From positions 65,150-97,867 of the forward strand of contig DEHV01000067.1 of assembly GCA_002352105.1 (NCBI GenBank): a stretch of DNA of 32,718 nt, written 5' to 3'. The notes below the pieces were generated by a model. It worked only from the letters and a program-made list of their open reading frames with translations, was not told the origin of the DNA and made no database searches. The stretch is from Chitinophagaceae bacterium UBA2791. GTDB taxonomy: Bacteria > Bacteroidota > Bacteroidia > Chitinophagales > Chitinophagaceae. Positions 21,775 to 30,387 of the stretch are shown here, in pieces (position 1 is the first letter of the stretch; the number at the start of each line of letters is the position of its first letter). The translations under genes were made by a program, and so were the position numbers.

Positions 21775-24042
21775 ATGGTATTTGATCTGGATTTAATCAG
21801 GAAAGTTTATGAACGGATGCCCGCCAAGGTCCGGGAAGCCAGGGCCTTAAAAGGCAAGGCGCTCACATTAGCAGAGAAAATATTATATAACCATTTATAT
21901 AACCCGCCGGTCGCCGCTTATGAAAGAGGAAAAGATTATGTAGATTTTGCCCCCGACCGCGTAGCCATGCAGGATGCCACCGCCCAGATGGCCCTGCTCC
22001 AGTTCATGACCTGCGGAAGGTCTTCCGTAGCGGTGCCTTCCACTGTCCATTGCGATCACCTGATACAGGCCAAAACAGGTTCCCAACAAGACCTGGCCAA
22101 CGCCCTGGACATCAACAGCGAGGTATTCAGTTTCTTGTCTTCCATTTCAAATAAATACGGCATAGGGTTCTGGAAACCCGGCGCAGGGATCATTCACCAG
22201 GTGGTGCTTGAGAACTATGCATTTCCGGGGGGGATGATGATCGGTACAGACAGCCATACCCCCAATGCCGGCGGATTAGGCATGATCGCTATCGGCGTTG
22301 GCGGCGCAGATGCCGTTGACGTTATGGCCGGGCTTCCCTGGGAACTCAAGATGCCCAAGCTGATCGGCATTAAGCTCAACGGCAAAATGAACGGTTGGGC
22401 CTCCGCCAAAGATATTATTCTGAAAGTCGCGGGAATACTCACCGTAAAAGGCGGCACCGGCGCCATTGTGGAATACTTCGGCGAGGGCGCCGACAGCCTC
22501 AGCGCTACCGGCAAAGCCACTATTTGTAATATGGGCGCCGAGATCGGAGCCACCTGCTCCGTGTTTGCCTACGACAGGAAAATGGCCGATTACCTCAAAG
22601 CTACCGGTCGGGAGGAAGTAGCGGCGCTGGCCGACGGCATCAGGGACTATCTCCGTCCCGACCCCGAAGTGTACGACAATCCGACTGCTTATTATGATCA
22701 GCTGATCGAAATAGACCTGAACGAATTGGAGCCGCATGTCAACGGCCCCTTTACGCCGGACCTTGCCTGGCCCATCAGCAAGTTTGCAGAAGCCGTTAAG
22801 GCCAACGACTGGCCAGCCAGGCTGGAAGTAGCCCTGATCGGATCCTGCACCAATTCTTCTTATGAAGACATCAGCCGTTCGGCTGCCGTGGCCAACCAGG
22901 CGATCACGAAGGACCTGGAAACGCGCGCGGAATTTACCATCACCCCCGGGAGCGAGCAGGTCCGGTACACCATCGAAAGAGACGGGTTCCTTAAAACCTT
23001 CGACGCCATTGGCGGCGTAGTGCTGGCAAATGCCTGCGGGCCCTGTATCGGACAATGGGCGCGTCATATAGACGATCCCAACCGCAAAAACTCCATCATC
23101 ACTTCCTTCAACAGGAACTTCGCCAAACGCAACGACGGACTGGCGTCCACCCATGCGTTCGTAGCATCGCCTGAAATTGTAACCGCTTTTGCCATAGCAG
23201 GCGATCTCACGTTCAACCCGCTGAAGGATAAATTAAAAAATAAGAAAGGGGAAGAAGTTATGCTGGACGAGCCCACAGGCTTAGAATTGCCTCCCCGCGG
23301 CTTTGCCGTGGAGGATGCCGGCTACCAGGCTCCCGCTGCAGACGGCAGCGCCGTAAACATAGAAGTTAAGCCCGACTCTAACCGGTTGCAGCTGCTGGAA
23401 CCTTTCAGCCCCTGGGAAGGAACCGATCTTAAGGGATTAAGACTGCTCATCAAAGCCAAGGGAAAATGTACCACCGACCATATTTCCATGGCCGGCCCCT
23501 GGTTGAAATTCCGCGGTCATCTCGATAATATCTCCAACAATATGCTGATCGGCGCCATTAATTTTTTCAACGACAAGACAGACACCGTTAAAAACCAGCT
23601 TACCGGCGAATACGGACCCGTTCCGGCCACCCAGCGGGCGTATAAGGCCGCGGGTATAGGAACGATCGTCGTAGGCGACGAAAACTACGGGGAAGGTTCT
23701 TCGAGGGAGCATGCGGCAATGGAACCCCGCCACCTGGGCGTCAGGGCCATTATCGTCAGAAGCTTTGCCCGCATACATGAGACCAACCTGAAGAAGCAGG
23801 GCATGCTGGCGCTTACTTTCGCCAACAAGGAAGACTATGATAAGATCCAGGAAGACGATGTAATTGATATTACCGGACTGCAATCTTTTGCGCCGGGCAA
23901 TCAACTCGTCATGGTTCTGTATCATAAGGACGGGTCGGTGGATAATATTGCGCTGAACCATACCTATAATGCCCAGCAGATCGAATGGTTTAAAGCGGGA
24001 GGCGCGCTGAACGTTATCCGTCAGCAATTCGCAAACGCGTAA
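21775..24042 (+). CDS. acnA: Aconitate hydratase (mitochondrial-type)
   Basis: Aconitase interconverts citrate and isocitrate in the TCA cycle, using a labile [4Fe-4S] cluster in the cytoplasm. The 755-residue length and domain order match the mitochondrial aconitase type that is common in Bacteroidota. Cluster ligands are Cys358 in GSCTNSS and Cys421 and Cys424 in ACGPCIGQW. The N-terminal half has GTDSHTPNAGGLGM with active-site residues, and the C-terminal swivel domain has DENYGEGSSREHAAMEPRHLG. A long leader with a hairpin precedes it. The downstream SET-domain gene is convergent, with only 9 nt between the two stop codons. Gene naming varies (acn, acnA); the function is secure. Confidence 0.97.
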   Translation: MVFDLDLIRKVYERMPAKVREARALKGKALTLAEKILYNHLYNPPVAAYERGKDYVDFAPDRVAMQDATAQMALLQFMTCGRSSVAVPSTVHCDHLIQAKTGSQQDLANALDINSEVFSFLSSISNKYGIGFWKPGAGIIHQVVLENYAFPGGMMIGTDSHTPNAGGLGMIAIGVGGADAVDVMAGLPWELKMPKLIGIKLNGKMNGWASAKDIILKVAGILTVKGGTGAIVEYFGEGADSLSATGKATICNMGAEIGATCSVFAYDRKMADYLKATGREEVAALADGIRDYLRPDPEVYDNPTAYYDQLIEIDLNELEPHVNGPFTPDLAWPISKFAEAVKANDWPARLEVALIGSCTNSSYEDISRSAAVANQAITKDLETRAEFTITPGSEQVRYTIERDGFLKTFDAIGGVVLANACGPCIGQWARHIDDPNRKNSIITSFNRNFAKRNDGLASTHAFVASPEIVTAFAIAGDLTFNPLKDKLKNKKGEEVMLDEPTGLELPPRGFAVEDAGYQAPAADGSAVNIEVKPDSNRLQLLEPFSPWEGTDLKGLRLLIKAKGKCTTDHISMAGPWLKFRGHLDNISNNMLIGAINFFNDKTDTVKNQLTGEYGPVPATQRAYKAAGIGTIVVGDENYGEGSSREHAAMEPRHLGVRAIIVRSFARIHETNLKKQGMLALTFANKEDYDKIQEDDVIDITGLQSFAPGNQLVMVLYHKDGSVDNIALNHTYNAQQIEWFKAGGALNVIRQQFANA

Positions 24043-24051
24043 TCAACCATT

Positions 24052-24441
24052 TTACCGGGCGTCAAACCATAGCGAAGCGGCATTGTTATAGGTTCCATTA
24101 TAGTTCACAAACAACTGTTCGCCGCTGCAGATGGGTCGCATGGTCTTTATGCTGATCGATCCCTGCTTATAGTCCATTTCATATTCGCAATTGGACTCAT
24201 AGGCGTGATTGTACAGGGAGGCATATCCCCATGCTACGATACACTGCTTTGACGAATCCCCCCATTCGAAAATATAATCGTGCAGCGCGGTCTGGTCGAG
24301 CAGTGTTCGCGCTTCCCCGCCCATGACCAACACGGGAGAAACCTCTATCACAGTATCGGCCCCGATCGCTTCGGAGGTAAAAACGCCCAGTCCCATTTCT
24401 CCGGCCGGCTTAACATGCAAATAGGGTTTTATCATGAACAT
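24052..24441 (-). CDS. Small SET-domain protein, probable protein-lysine methyltransferase
   Basis: The 129 residues are essentially a minimal SET domain, which transfers a methyl group from SAM to lysine in eukaryotes and some bacteria. Visible family motifs are the N-terminal GLGVFTSEAIGADTVIEVSP (the usual GxGxFA-like start), SLYNHAYESNCEY (the NH...NC pseudoknot motif) and GEQLFVNYNGTYNN, with the catalytic-type tyrosine. No pre-SET or post-SET cysteine cluster is present. Two starts are possible, 24441 or 24435 (MFM or MIK). Bacterial SET proteins are found in Bacteroidota and others; targets are generally unknown. It is convergent with aconitase and divergent from mgtE. It could also be a chance-inherited eukaryotic-like gene, but its composition resembles its neighbours. 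Confidence 0.85.
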   Translation of the reverse strand: MFMIKPYLHVKPAGEMGLGVFTSEAIGADTVIEVSPVLVMGGEARTLLDQTALHDYIFEWGDSSKQCIVAWGYASLYNHAYESNCEYEMDYKQGSISIKTMRPICSGEQLFVNYNGTYNNAASLWFDAR

Positions 24442-24582
24442 TTACAACAGATTAAAGCGTCCAAAAAATCAAGATAACCATTAATTAATAATTTTTCCTT
24501 TAAAGTACATTCGCATTTACCGCAAGCAGGTAAATAGTAAATTCTCTTGAATATTTATTATTTTTTTGCCAAGAGGAACTCC

Positions 24583-24634
24583 CATGAAACTTTTCATTCA
24601 TCCCTTGTGTATTTTATGAATGAAAAATTTCATG
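24583..24634. repeat. 19-bp near-perfect inverted repeat upstream of the mgtE promoter
   Basis: The arms CATGAAACTTTTCATTCAT (24583-24601) and ATGAATGAAAAATTTCATG (24616-24634) are complementary at 18 of 19 positions, with a 14-nt spacer. The right arm ends one base before the -7 box of mgtE at 24635. Because it lies upstream of the predicted transcription start, it fits a DNA operator better than an mRNA hairpin. Confidence 0.7.
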
Positions 24635-24642
24635 TACGTTTG
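24635..24642 (+). promoter_or_regulatory. -7 promoter box of mgtE, 4 nt from the start codon
   Basis: TACGTTTG matches TAnnTTTG perfectly and ends 4 nt (atcc) before the ATG at 24647. This is the same geometry as at mqnE and predicts leaderless transcription. Confidence 0.6.
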
Positions 24643-24646
24643 ATCC

Positions 24647-26035
24647 ATGACAGGGGAAATCGAACAAGACGAGCTGAACGAGCAGTTCCTTCGGATATTG
24701 CAGGAAGACGACGTGCTTTCGGCGCGGGAATTCCTCAACCAGCAGAACATCAGCGATGTCGCCGTGTTGATAGACGAGTTTCCCGAATACGAGGCAAAGA
24801 TCATCAGCAACATGAGCATTCACCGGGCCTCGAGCGTTTTTAAGATCCTTGATCTCTCCAGTCAGAAAAGCATTATTCAATCCCTTCCGCCGTATAAAAC
24901 CGCCGAGCTGCTCAACGAGTTGCCCGCGGACGACCGCACCTCTTTCCTGGAAGAGCTTCCCAGCGAAGTCGTCAAGGAGCTGATCAGGCTGCTCGATCCC
25001 GAAGAAAGAAAGATCACCCTGGCCCTGCTGGGTTATCCCGAAGGCAGCGTAGGCCGGTTGATGACGCCGGATTATATTGCGGTGCAGGTCGACTGGACCA
25101 TGAGCGAGGTATTGGATCATATCCGCGAAGAAGGAAAGCATAGCGAAACCATCGATGTGATCTATGTGGTAAACGACAAGGGCGAATTCGTGGACGATAT
25201 CCGTATCCGGGAAATACTGCTCTCTCCTCCCGACAGGGAAATAGGCGATGCGATCGACAACCGCTTCATTACGCTCAAGGTAACCGACGACCAGGAAGTG
25301 GCCAACCAGATCTTCAAGATGAATAATCGGGTAGCGCTTCCCGTTGTAGACGATAAGAACATCCTGCTTGGCATCGTCACGATAGACGACGTGCTCTGGG
25401 TAGCCAACGAGGAATTCAGCGAGGACATGCAGAAAATGGGGGGCACCGAAGCGCTGAACGAACCCTATCTTGAGATCCCCCTTATGAAACTGTTCAAAAA
25501 AAGGGCGATCTGGCTGATCGTTTTGTTCCTCGGCGAAATGTTAACGGCAACCGCTATGGGCTATTTTGAGGACGAGATCGCCAAAGCGGTGGTGCTGGCC
25601 CTGTTCGTGCCGCTGATCATTTCCAGCGGGGGGAACAGCGGCTCCCAGGCTTCCACCCTGATCATCCAGGCCATGGCCGTGGGAGAAGTCACCCTGTCCG
25701 ACTGGTGGCGGGTGCTCCGGAGGGAGATCTTATCCGGCCTGATGCTGGGGTCCATCCTGGGACTGATCGGCTTTTTCCGGATAGTCGCATGGAATTCCAT
25801 CTTCCATACTTATGGCGATCATACTGCCCTTATCGGCATCACGGTGGGCGTATCGCTGGTCGGCGTGGTGCTCTGGGGCACCATTACCGGGTCCATGCTA
25901 CCCATTGCGCTGAAAAAACTGGGCGCCGACCCTGCGACCTCTTCCGCCCCCTTTGTGGCCACCCTGGTAGATGTTACGGGTCTGCTGATCTATTTCTCCA
26001 TGGCCTTTATTTTTATGAAGGATATCCTTTCCTAA
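24647..26035 (+). CDS. mgtE: Magnesium transporter MgtE
   Basis: MgtE is an inner-membrane Mg2+ channel gated by cytoplasmic Mg2+. The 462-residue protein has the canonical order: an N-terminal superhelical domain (about 1-135, with LLNELPADDRTSFLEELP), two CBS domains (about 140-265, with GRLMTPDYIAV and LPVVDDKNILLGIVTIDDVL), a plug helix, and a five-helix transmembrane domain (about 285-460). The pore region contains ISSGGNSGSQASTL and GADPATSSAPFVATLVDVTG, both strongly conserved in the family. The start is set by the family N-terminus and an adjacent promoter box. A large inverted repeat lies just upstream of the promoter and may mediate repression. A probable terminator follows at 26043-26071. 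Confidence 0.97.
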   Translation: MTGEIEQDELNEQFLRILQEDDVLSAREFLNQQNISDVAVLIDEFPEYEAKIISNMSIHRASSVFKILDLSSQKSIIQSLPPYKTAELLNELPADDRTSFLEELPSEVVKELIRLLDPEERKITLALLGYPEGSVGRLMTPDYIAVQVDWTMSEVLDHIREEGKHSETIDVIYVVNDKGEFVDDIRIREILLSPPDREIGDAIDNRFITLKVTDDQEVANQIFKMNNRVALPVVDDKNILLGIVTIDDVLWVANEEFSEDMQKMGGTEALNEPYLEIPLMKLFKKRAIWLIVLFLGEMLTATAMGYFEDEIAKAVVLALFVPLIISSGGNSGSQASTLIIQAMAVGEVTLSDWWRVLRREILSGLMLGSILGLIGFFRIVAWNSIFHTYGDHTALIGITVGVSLVGVVLWGTITGSMLPIALKKLGADPATSSAPFVATLVDVTGLLIYFSMAFIFMKDILS

Positions 26036-26042
26036 GACGCCG

Positions 26043-26071
26043 CGCCAATACTAAGCGGGAATCTATTGGCG
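26043..26071 (+). terminator. Probable terminator after mgtE
   Basis: CGCCAATA (26043-26050) and TATTGGCG (26064-26071) form a perfect 8-bp stem with a 13-nt loop, followed by TTTATAT. It begins 8 nt after the mgtE stop. The long loop makes it weaker than a typical terminator. Confidence 0.5.
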
Positions 26072-26100
26072 TTTATATAGCCTGAAACGCCCCAAATTCA

Positions 26101-26161
26101 GTCAGCGGTTCAATTTCAGCTTCAGCCTGTTATGTGGTCAGCGGTGAGCGTTGAGTAGGAG
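26101..26161. repeat. Short direct and heptad-like repeats upstream of glmS
   Basis: GTCAGCGGT occurs at 26101-26109 and 26137-26145. From 26134 four imperfect heptads run in tandem: GTGGTCA, GCGGTGA, GCGTTGA and GTAGGAG. The function is unknown; this may be a low-complexity intergenic repeat. Confidence 0.35.
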
Positions 26162-26206
26162 TTGATACCGATATCCATACCTGTTGCGGGAGTTTGTCAA
26201 ATGACT

Positions 26207-26213
26207 TATTTTG
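26207..26213 (+). promoter_or_regulatory. Putative -7 box of glmS
   Basis: TATTTTG is one base shorter than TAnnTTTG. A TTG at 26184-26186, 20 nt upstream, fits a -33 element. It lies 45 nt before the ATG at 26259. An upstream in-frame TTG at 26211 falls inside this box. Confidence 0.45.
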
Positions 26214-26258
26214 CAGCCCGATTGCAGTCCATTATCATTCAAAACCTATTCTAAATTT

Positions 26259-28094
26259 ATGTGCGGAATCGTTGCTTACATCGGACAAAAAGAAGCTTAT
26301 CCAATAGTATTGAAAGGCCTTAAACGTCTCGAATACCGCGGCTATGACAGTTCTGGCATCGCCTTGTTAAATGATGGGCTCAAGGTATATAAGCGCAAAG
26401 GGAAGGTAGCTGAACTGGAAGAAATGCTTATCGGAAAGGACCTTCATTCCCATATCGGCATCGGGCATACCCGCTGGGCCACCCATGGCGAACCCAATGA
26501 CCGCAATGCCCATCCCCATACTTCTTCTAATGGCAAACTGGCCATGATCCATAACGGGATCATTGAAAACTACGGGCAGATCAAACAGGAGCTGATCAAA
26601 AAAGGATACGTGTTCAAAAGCGATACCGATACGGAAGCGCTGCTGTATTTTATTGAAGATATACAGCAGCATCATAAGGTGAGCCTGGAAGAAGCCGTTA
26701 GAATAGCCCTTAGGAGGGTGGTAGGCGCCTATGTGATCGTACTGATCGACGAGGACAATCCCGACACGCTGATCGCCGCCCGCAAAGGAAGCCCCCTGGT
26801 GATAGGGATCGGCAAGGACGAACATTTCCTGGCTTCCGACGCCTCTCCCATCATTGAATACACCAAAGAAGTGGTATATGTTAACGACTACGAACTCGCC
26901 ATCATTCGCCCGGATGAGCTGATCCTGAAAAATCTCGGAAATGAAAAAATAACCCCGCATATACAGCAGCTCGACCTGGAGCTGGCTGCTATTGAAAAAG
27001 GCGGTTATGAACATTTTATGCTGAAAGAGATCTTCGAGCAGCCCGATACCATATTTGATTGTTTGAGGGGAAGAATGGACCCCAGGGAAGGAACGCTGCG
27101 CATGGCCGGGGTAGATAAGAATATTGAGCAGCTAAAAAACGCCAACCGCTTTATCATTGTAGCCTGCGGCACCAGCTGGCATGCGGGCCTGGTTGCCGAA
27201 TACATTTTTGAGGAGCTCTGCCGCATTCCCGTGGAAGTGGAATATGCGTCGGAGTTCAGGTACAGGAACCCCGTTATTCATAAGGGAGATGTGATCTTTG
27301 CGGTTTCACAAAGCGGCGAGACCGCCGATACGCTGGTAGCCATTGAGCGCGCCAAGGAACAAGGCGCCTTTATCTTCGGGATCGTCAATGTGGTGGGCTC
27401 ATCCATTGCCCGCGCATCCGATGCCGGGGCCTATACGCACGCAGGACCCGAGATCGGGGTCGCCAGCACCAAGGCATTTACCGCTCAGCTTGCCGTACTC
27501 GCCATGATCGCGTTAAGGATCGCGCAGGAAAAAGGGACCCTCTCCTCGAAACGGTTCATGCATTTATTGAATGAGCTGCATGAGCTTCCTGCAAAGGCGC
27601 AGACCATGCTGGAATCAAACGAATCCATTAAAAAGCTCGCGCAAAAATACAGTTCCGCCTCGGATGCCTTATACCTGGGAAGAGGATATAATTTCCCCAT
27701 CGCGCTGGAAGGAGCGTTAAAGCTTAAGGAGATCTCCTATATTCATGCGGAAGGATACCCTGCGGCAGAGATGAAGCATGGACCCATTGCCCTGGTAGAC
27801 GAGCATCTGCCGGTAATTATCGTAGCCACAAAAGATTCTTATCACGAAAAGATCGTCAGCAATATCCAGGAGATCAAAGCCAGAAAAGGCAAGGTAATCG
27901 CCCTTATCACTACCGGCGATACGGTTATTACCGAATTAGCGGACGATACAGTAGAAGTTCCCGAAGCCGATGAACTGGTTGCGCCGCTGCTGAGCGTTAT
28001 CCCCCTGCAATTGCTGGCTTATCATATTGGCGTAGCGCGGGGCTTGGATGTCGACAAACCCAGGAACCTTGCCAAGAGCGTTACGGTGGAATAA
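26259..28094 (+). CDS. glmS: Glutamine--fructose-6-phosphate aminotransferase (isomerizing)
   Basis: GlmS makes glucosamine 6-phosphate from fructose 6-phosphate and glutamine, the first step toward UDP-GlcNAc for peptidoglycan and lipopolysaccharide. The start is the ATG at 26259, because the mature enzyme needs a cysteine directly after Met as the N-terminal nucleophile (MCGIVAYIG). A longer in-frame TTG start would bury it. The product has 611 residues, the usual length. The glutaminase domain shows LEYRGYDSSGIA and GIGHTRWATHGEPNDRNAHPH. Two SIS (sugar isomerase) domains follow, with ACGTSWHAGLVAEYI, SQSGETADTL and, near the end, EGYPAAEMKHGPIAL. The C-terminus LAKSVTVE is the conserved tail. 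The next gene starts 11 nt downstream. Confidence 0.98.
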   Translation: MCGIVAYIGQKEAYPIVLKGLKRLEYRGYDSSGIALLNDGLKVYKRKGKVAELEEMLIGKDLHSHIGIGHTRWATHGEPNDRNAHPHTSSNGKLAMIHNGIIENYGQIKQELIKKGYVFKSDTDTEALLYFIEDIQQHHKVSLEEAVRIALRRVVGAYVIVLIDEDNPDTLIAARKGSPLVIGIGKDEHFLASDASPIIEYTKEVVYVNDYELAIIRPDELILKNLGNEKITPHIQQLDLELAAIEKGGYEHFMLKEIFEQPDTIFDCLRGRMDPREGTLRMAGVDKNIEQLKNANRFIIVACGTSWHAGLVAEYIFEELCRIPVEVEYASEFRYRNPVIHKGDVIFAVSQSGETADTLVAIERAKEQGAFIFGIVNVVGSSIARASDAGAYTHAGPEIGVASTKAFTAQLAVLAMIALRIAQEKGTLSSKRFMHLLNELHELPAKAQTMLESNESIKKLAQKYSSASDALYLGRGYNFPIALEGALKLKEISYIHAEGYPAAEMKHGPIALVDEHLPVIIVATKDSYHEKIVSNIQEIKARKGKVIALITTGDTVITELADDTVEVPEADELVAPLLSVIPLQLLAYHIGVARGLDVDKPRNLAKSVTVE

Positions 28095-28105
28095 AAACTT
28101 ACCGA

Positions 28106-30364
28106 ATGAACCAGATCAAAAAAAATCCCATCAACTCGCTGGGCTATAATTTCATTTCCGAAGAGCATCTCGCGAAAGGAAGGGACGAATACTATCTCCG
28201 GAAGCTCCAGAACAATAACGGCATTCAATATCGCGGGCTTACCGCATACGAGATAGAGGTGCTGGTAAGAAACCGCAACACTTCCGACGACTGGAACAAC
28301 CTGCTGGTATCGGATGCATTCAGCCCGGAGCAGGTGCACAACTGCAAATTCTTCGGGCTGGTGAGGATCGGAAAGCTGGAGCCCTTCTACCTGGAATTTA
28401 AAAACCTCCGCAGGCCGGTAGGCTTATACAATAGCACCATCATCAGCTGCGACTTCGGGGACAATGTCGTAATAGACAATGTAAACTATATCTCCCATTA
28501 TATTGTCGGCAATGGCGCGATCATTGTGAATGTGAACGAGGTCGCGACGACCGACTATGCAAAGTTCGGGAATGGCGCGTTGAAAGACGGCGAATCGGAA
28601 AACATGCGGATCTGGCTGGAGGTATGCAATGAAAACGGGGGAAGAAAGATCATTCCCTTTAATGGCATGCTGCCCGGCGACGCTTATTTATGGACGCAGG
28701 CCAGGGACGATGAAAAATTACAACAGCGTTTCCGGGAGTTCACCCTGAACCGTTTTGATACGCGCCGGGGATATTACGGCGTAATCGGCGACCGCACGGT
28801 GATCAAGAACTGCAAGATCCTTAAGGATGTAAACATCGGCAGCGACGCCTACCTGAAGGGGGCCAACAAGCTGAAGAACCTCACCATCAATTCTTCCGCA
28901 GAAGCGTCCACGCAGATCGGCGAGGGATGCGAGCTGGTGAACGGGATCGTCGATTACGGATGCACGATATTTTATGGCGTGAAGGCTGTCCGTTTTTTTA
29001 TGGCTTCTCATTCGCAGTTGAAATATGGCGCGAGGCTTATCAACTCCTACCTGGGAAATAACTCTACGATCTCCTGCTGCGAAGTGTTGAACGCGCTTAT
29101 TTTTCCCTTTCATGAGCAGCACCATAACAATTCTTTCCTGTGCGCGGCATTGCTGAATGGCCAAACCAATATTGCCGCCGGAGCCACTATCGGATCGAAC
29201 CACAATTCGCGCAGTCCGGATGGCGAGATCATTGCCGGCCGCGGCTTCTGGCCCGGTCTCTGCGTCAGCCTCAAGCACAATTCGAAGTTTGCTTCTTTTA
29301 CCATTATTGCGAAAGGAGATTATCCCGCCGAGCTGAACATACCGATCCCCTTTTCACTGGTCAGCAATGATGTCACCCACGACACGCTGGTGGTGATGCC
29401 CGGCTATTGGTTCATGTACAACCTGTATGCGCTGGTCAGAAACTCCGGAAAATACCGGGACCGCGACAAAAGGATTATCAAAGAACAATTGATAGAACCC
29501 GGGTACCTGGCGCCCGACACTGTTAATGAGATGATCCAGGCGCTGCATCTTCTCGAAAAGCTAACAGGCGAGGCCTGGATCCGCGCGCAGGAAGAAAAAG
29601 GAGCAGGAGCGCAGAAAAAGAAGGCAGCAGGCGCCAAACAGAAAGGGTCAAAGACCCCGGTTCAAAATGCTGCGCTGATCGGCAAAAGATTATTGAAACG
29701 CAAGGACCCCTTGGTAGATGAGCTTTCCATTACGACTCCCGATTTTGAAAATGCGCAACGACCGGCAAAGCTGGTAAAAGTCCTGAAGAGCTACCATCTT
29801 TTTAAGAAGCTGATCCGCTTTTATACCATCAGCCTGCTGGCCGAACATATCTCTTCCGAAAATATTCGTTCCTTTAAGAAACTCGTCAGCAGCCTTCCGG
29901 ATAAACCTACGCTCTCTGAATGGCAGAACATTGGGGGACAGCTTATCCGCGCCGCGGAGATCGAGAAAATGCGGGCCCGGATCCGGTCGGGCAGAATAAA
30001 AAGCTGGGATGAGATCCACCAGGCTTACGCGCAATATGGCGATAGCTATTCCAGCGAAAGACTGATCCATGCCATCGCAGCCCTAAGGGAGGTAGCGGGG
30101 ATAAGGCTAAGCCAATTGTCCGCCGAGCAATTCCGCCAGCTTCTTGAAGAAAGCGCGCAAACCAAGAAATGGATCTTCAACAATATTTATGAATCGCGCG
30201 CCAAGGACTATACCAATCCTTTCCGGATGATGGTCTATCAGAATGCCGAGGAGATGAACAATGTGATCGGCAGGCTCGATGAAAACACCTTCATCAAAAA
30301 AGAAAAACAGGAGCTAAACGCCTATAAAAGAACGATCGACCGTCTGATCAAAGAACTGAAGTAA
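28106..30364 (+). CDS. DUF4954 family protein with left-handed beta-helix
   Basis: This large family of unknown function is known mainly from Bacteroidota and spirochetes. The 752-residue product begins with a short globular part (DEYYLRKLQNNNG, YRGLTAYEIEVL). A long stretch of imperfect hexapeptide-like repeats (about 95-400) follows, for example VGNGAIIVNVNEV, IGDRTVIKNCKIL and AAGATIGSNHNSR; these are typical of a left-handed beta-helix as in GlmU-type acyltransferases. A lysine/alanine-rich linker lies at about 496-517, and the rest is helical. No signal peptide or membrane helix is seen, so it is cytoplasmic. It starts 11 nt after glmS and is surely co-transcribed with it. This suggests a role in amino-sugar or nucleotide-sugar metabolism, but no activity is established by sequence. 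Confidence 0.88.
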   Translation: MNQIKKNPINSLGYNFISEEHLAKGRDEYYLRKLQNNNGIQYRGLTAYEIEVLVRNRNTSDDWNNLLVSDAFSPEQVHNCKFFGLVRIGKLEPFYLEFKNLRRPVGLYNSTIISCDFGDNVVIDNVNYISHYIVGNGAIIVNVNEVATTDYAKFGNGALKDGESENMRIWLEVCNENGGRKIIPFNGMLPGDAYLWTQARDDEKLQQRFREFTLNRFDTRRGYYGVIGDRTVIKNCKILKDVNIGSDAYLKGANKLKNLTINSSAEASTQIGEGCELVNGIVDYGCTIFYGVKAVRFFMASHSQLKYGARLINSYLGNNSTISCCEVLNALIFPFHEQHHNNSFLCAALLNGQTNIAAGATIGSNHNSRSPDGEIIAGRGFWPGLCVSLKHNSKFASFTIIAKGDYPAELNIPIPFSLVSNDVTHDTLVVMPGYWFMYNLYALVRNSGKYRDRDKRIIKEQLIEPGYLAPDTVNEMIQALHLLEKLTGEAWIRAQEEKGAGAQKKKAAGAKQKGSKTPVQNAALIGKRLLKRKDPLVDELSITTPDFENAQRPAKLVKVLKSYHLFKKLIRFYTISLLAEHISSENIRSFKKLVSSLPDKPTLSEWQNIGGQLIRAAEIEKMRARIRSGRIKSWDEIHQAYAQYGDSYSSERLIHAIAALREVAGIRLSQLSAEQFRQLLEESAQTKKWIFNNIYESRAKDYTNPFRMMVYQNAEEMNNVIGRLDENTFIKKEKQELNAYKRTIDRLIKELK

Positions 30365-30387
30365 TAGATAAAGCAACGATCATACAT

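Noticed and set aside
22276..23154. Antisense reading frame of 292 codons inside aconitase
   Set aside because: It is a shadow of the sense gene; the sense strand carries all aconitase motifs.
26036..26258. glmS ribozyme-type or riboswitch leader
   Set aside because: I see no ribozyme core, and that element is typical of Firmicutes; only short repeats and a promoter box are visible.
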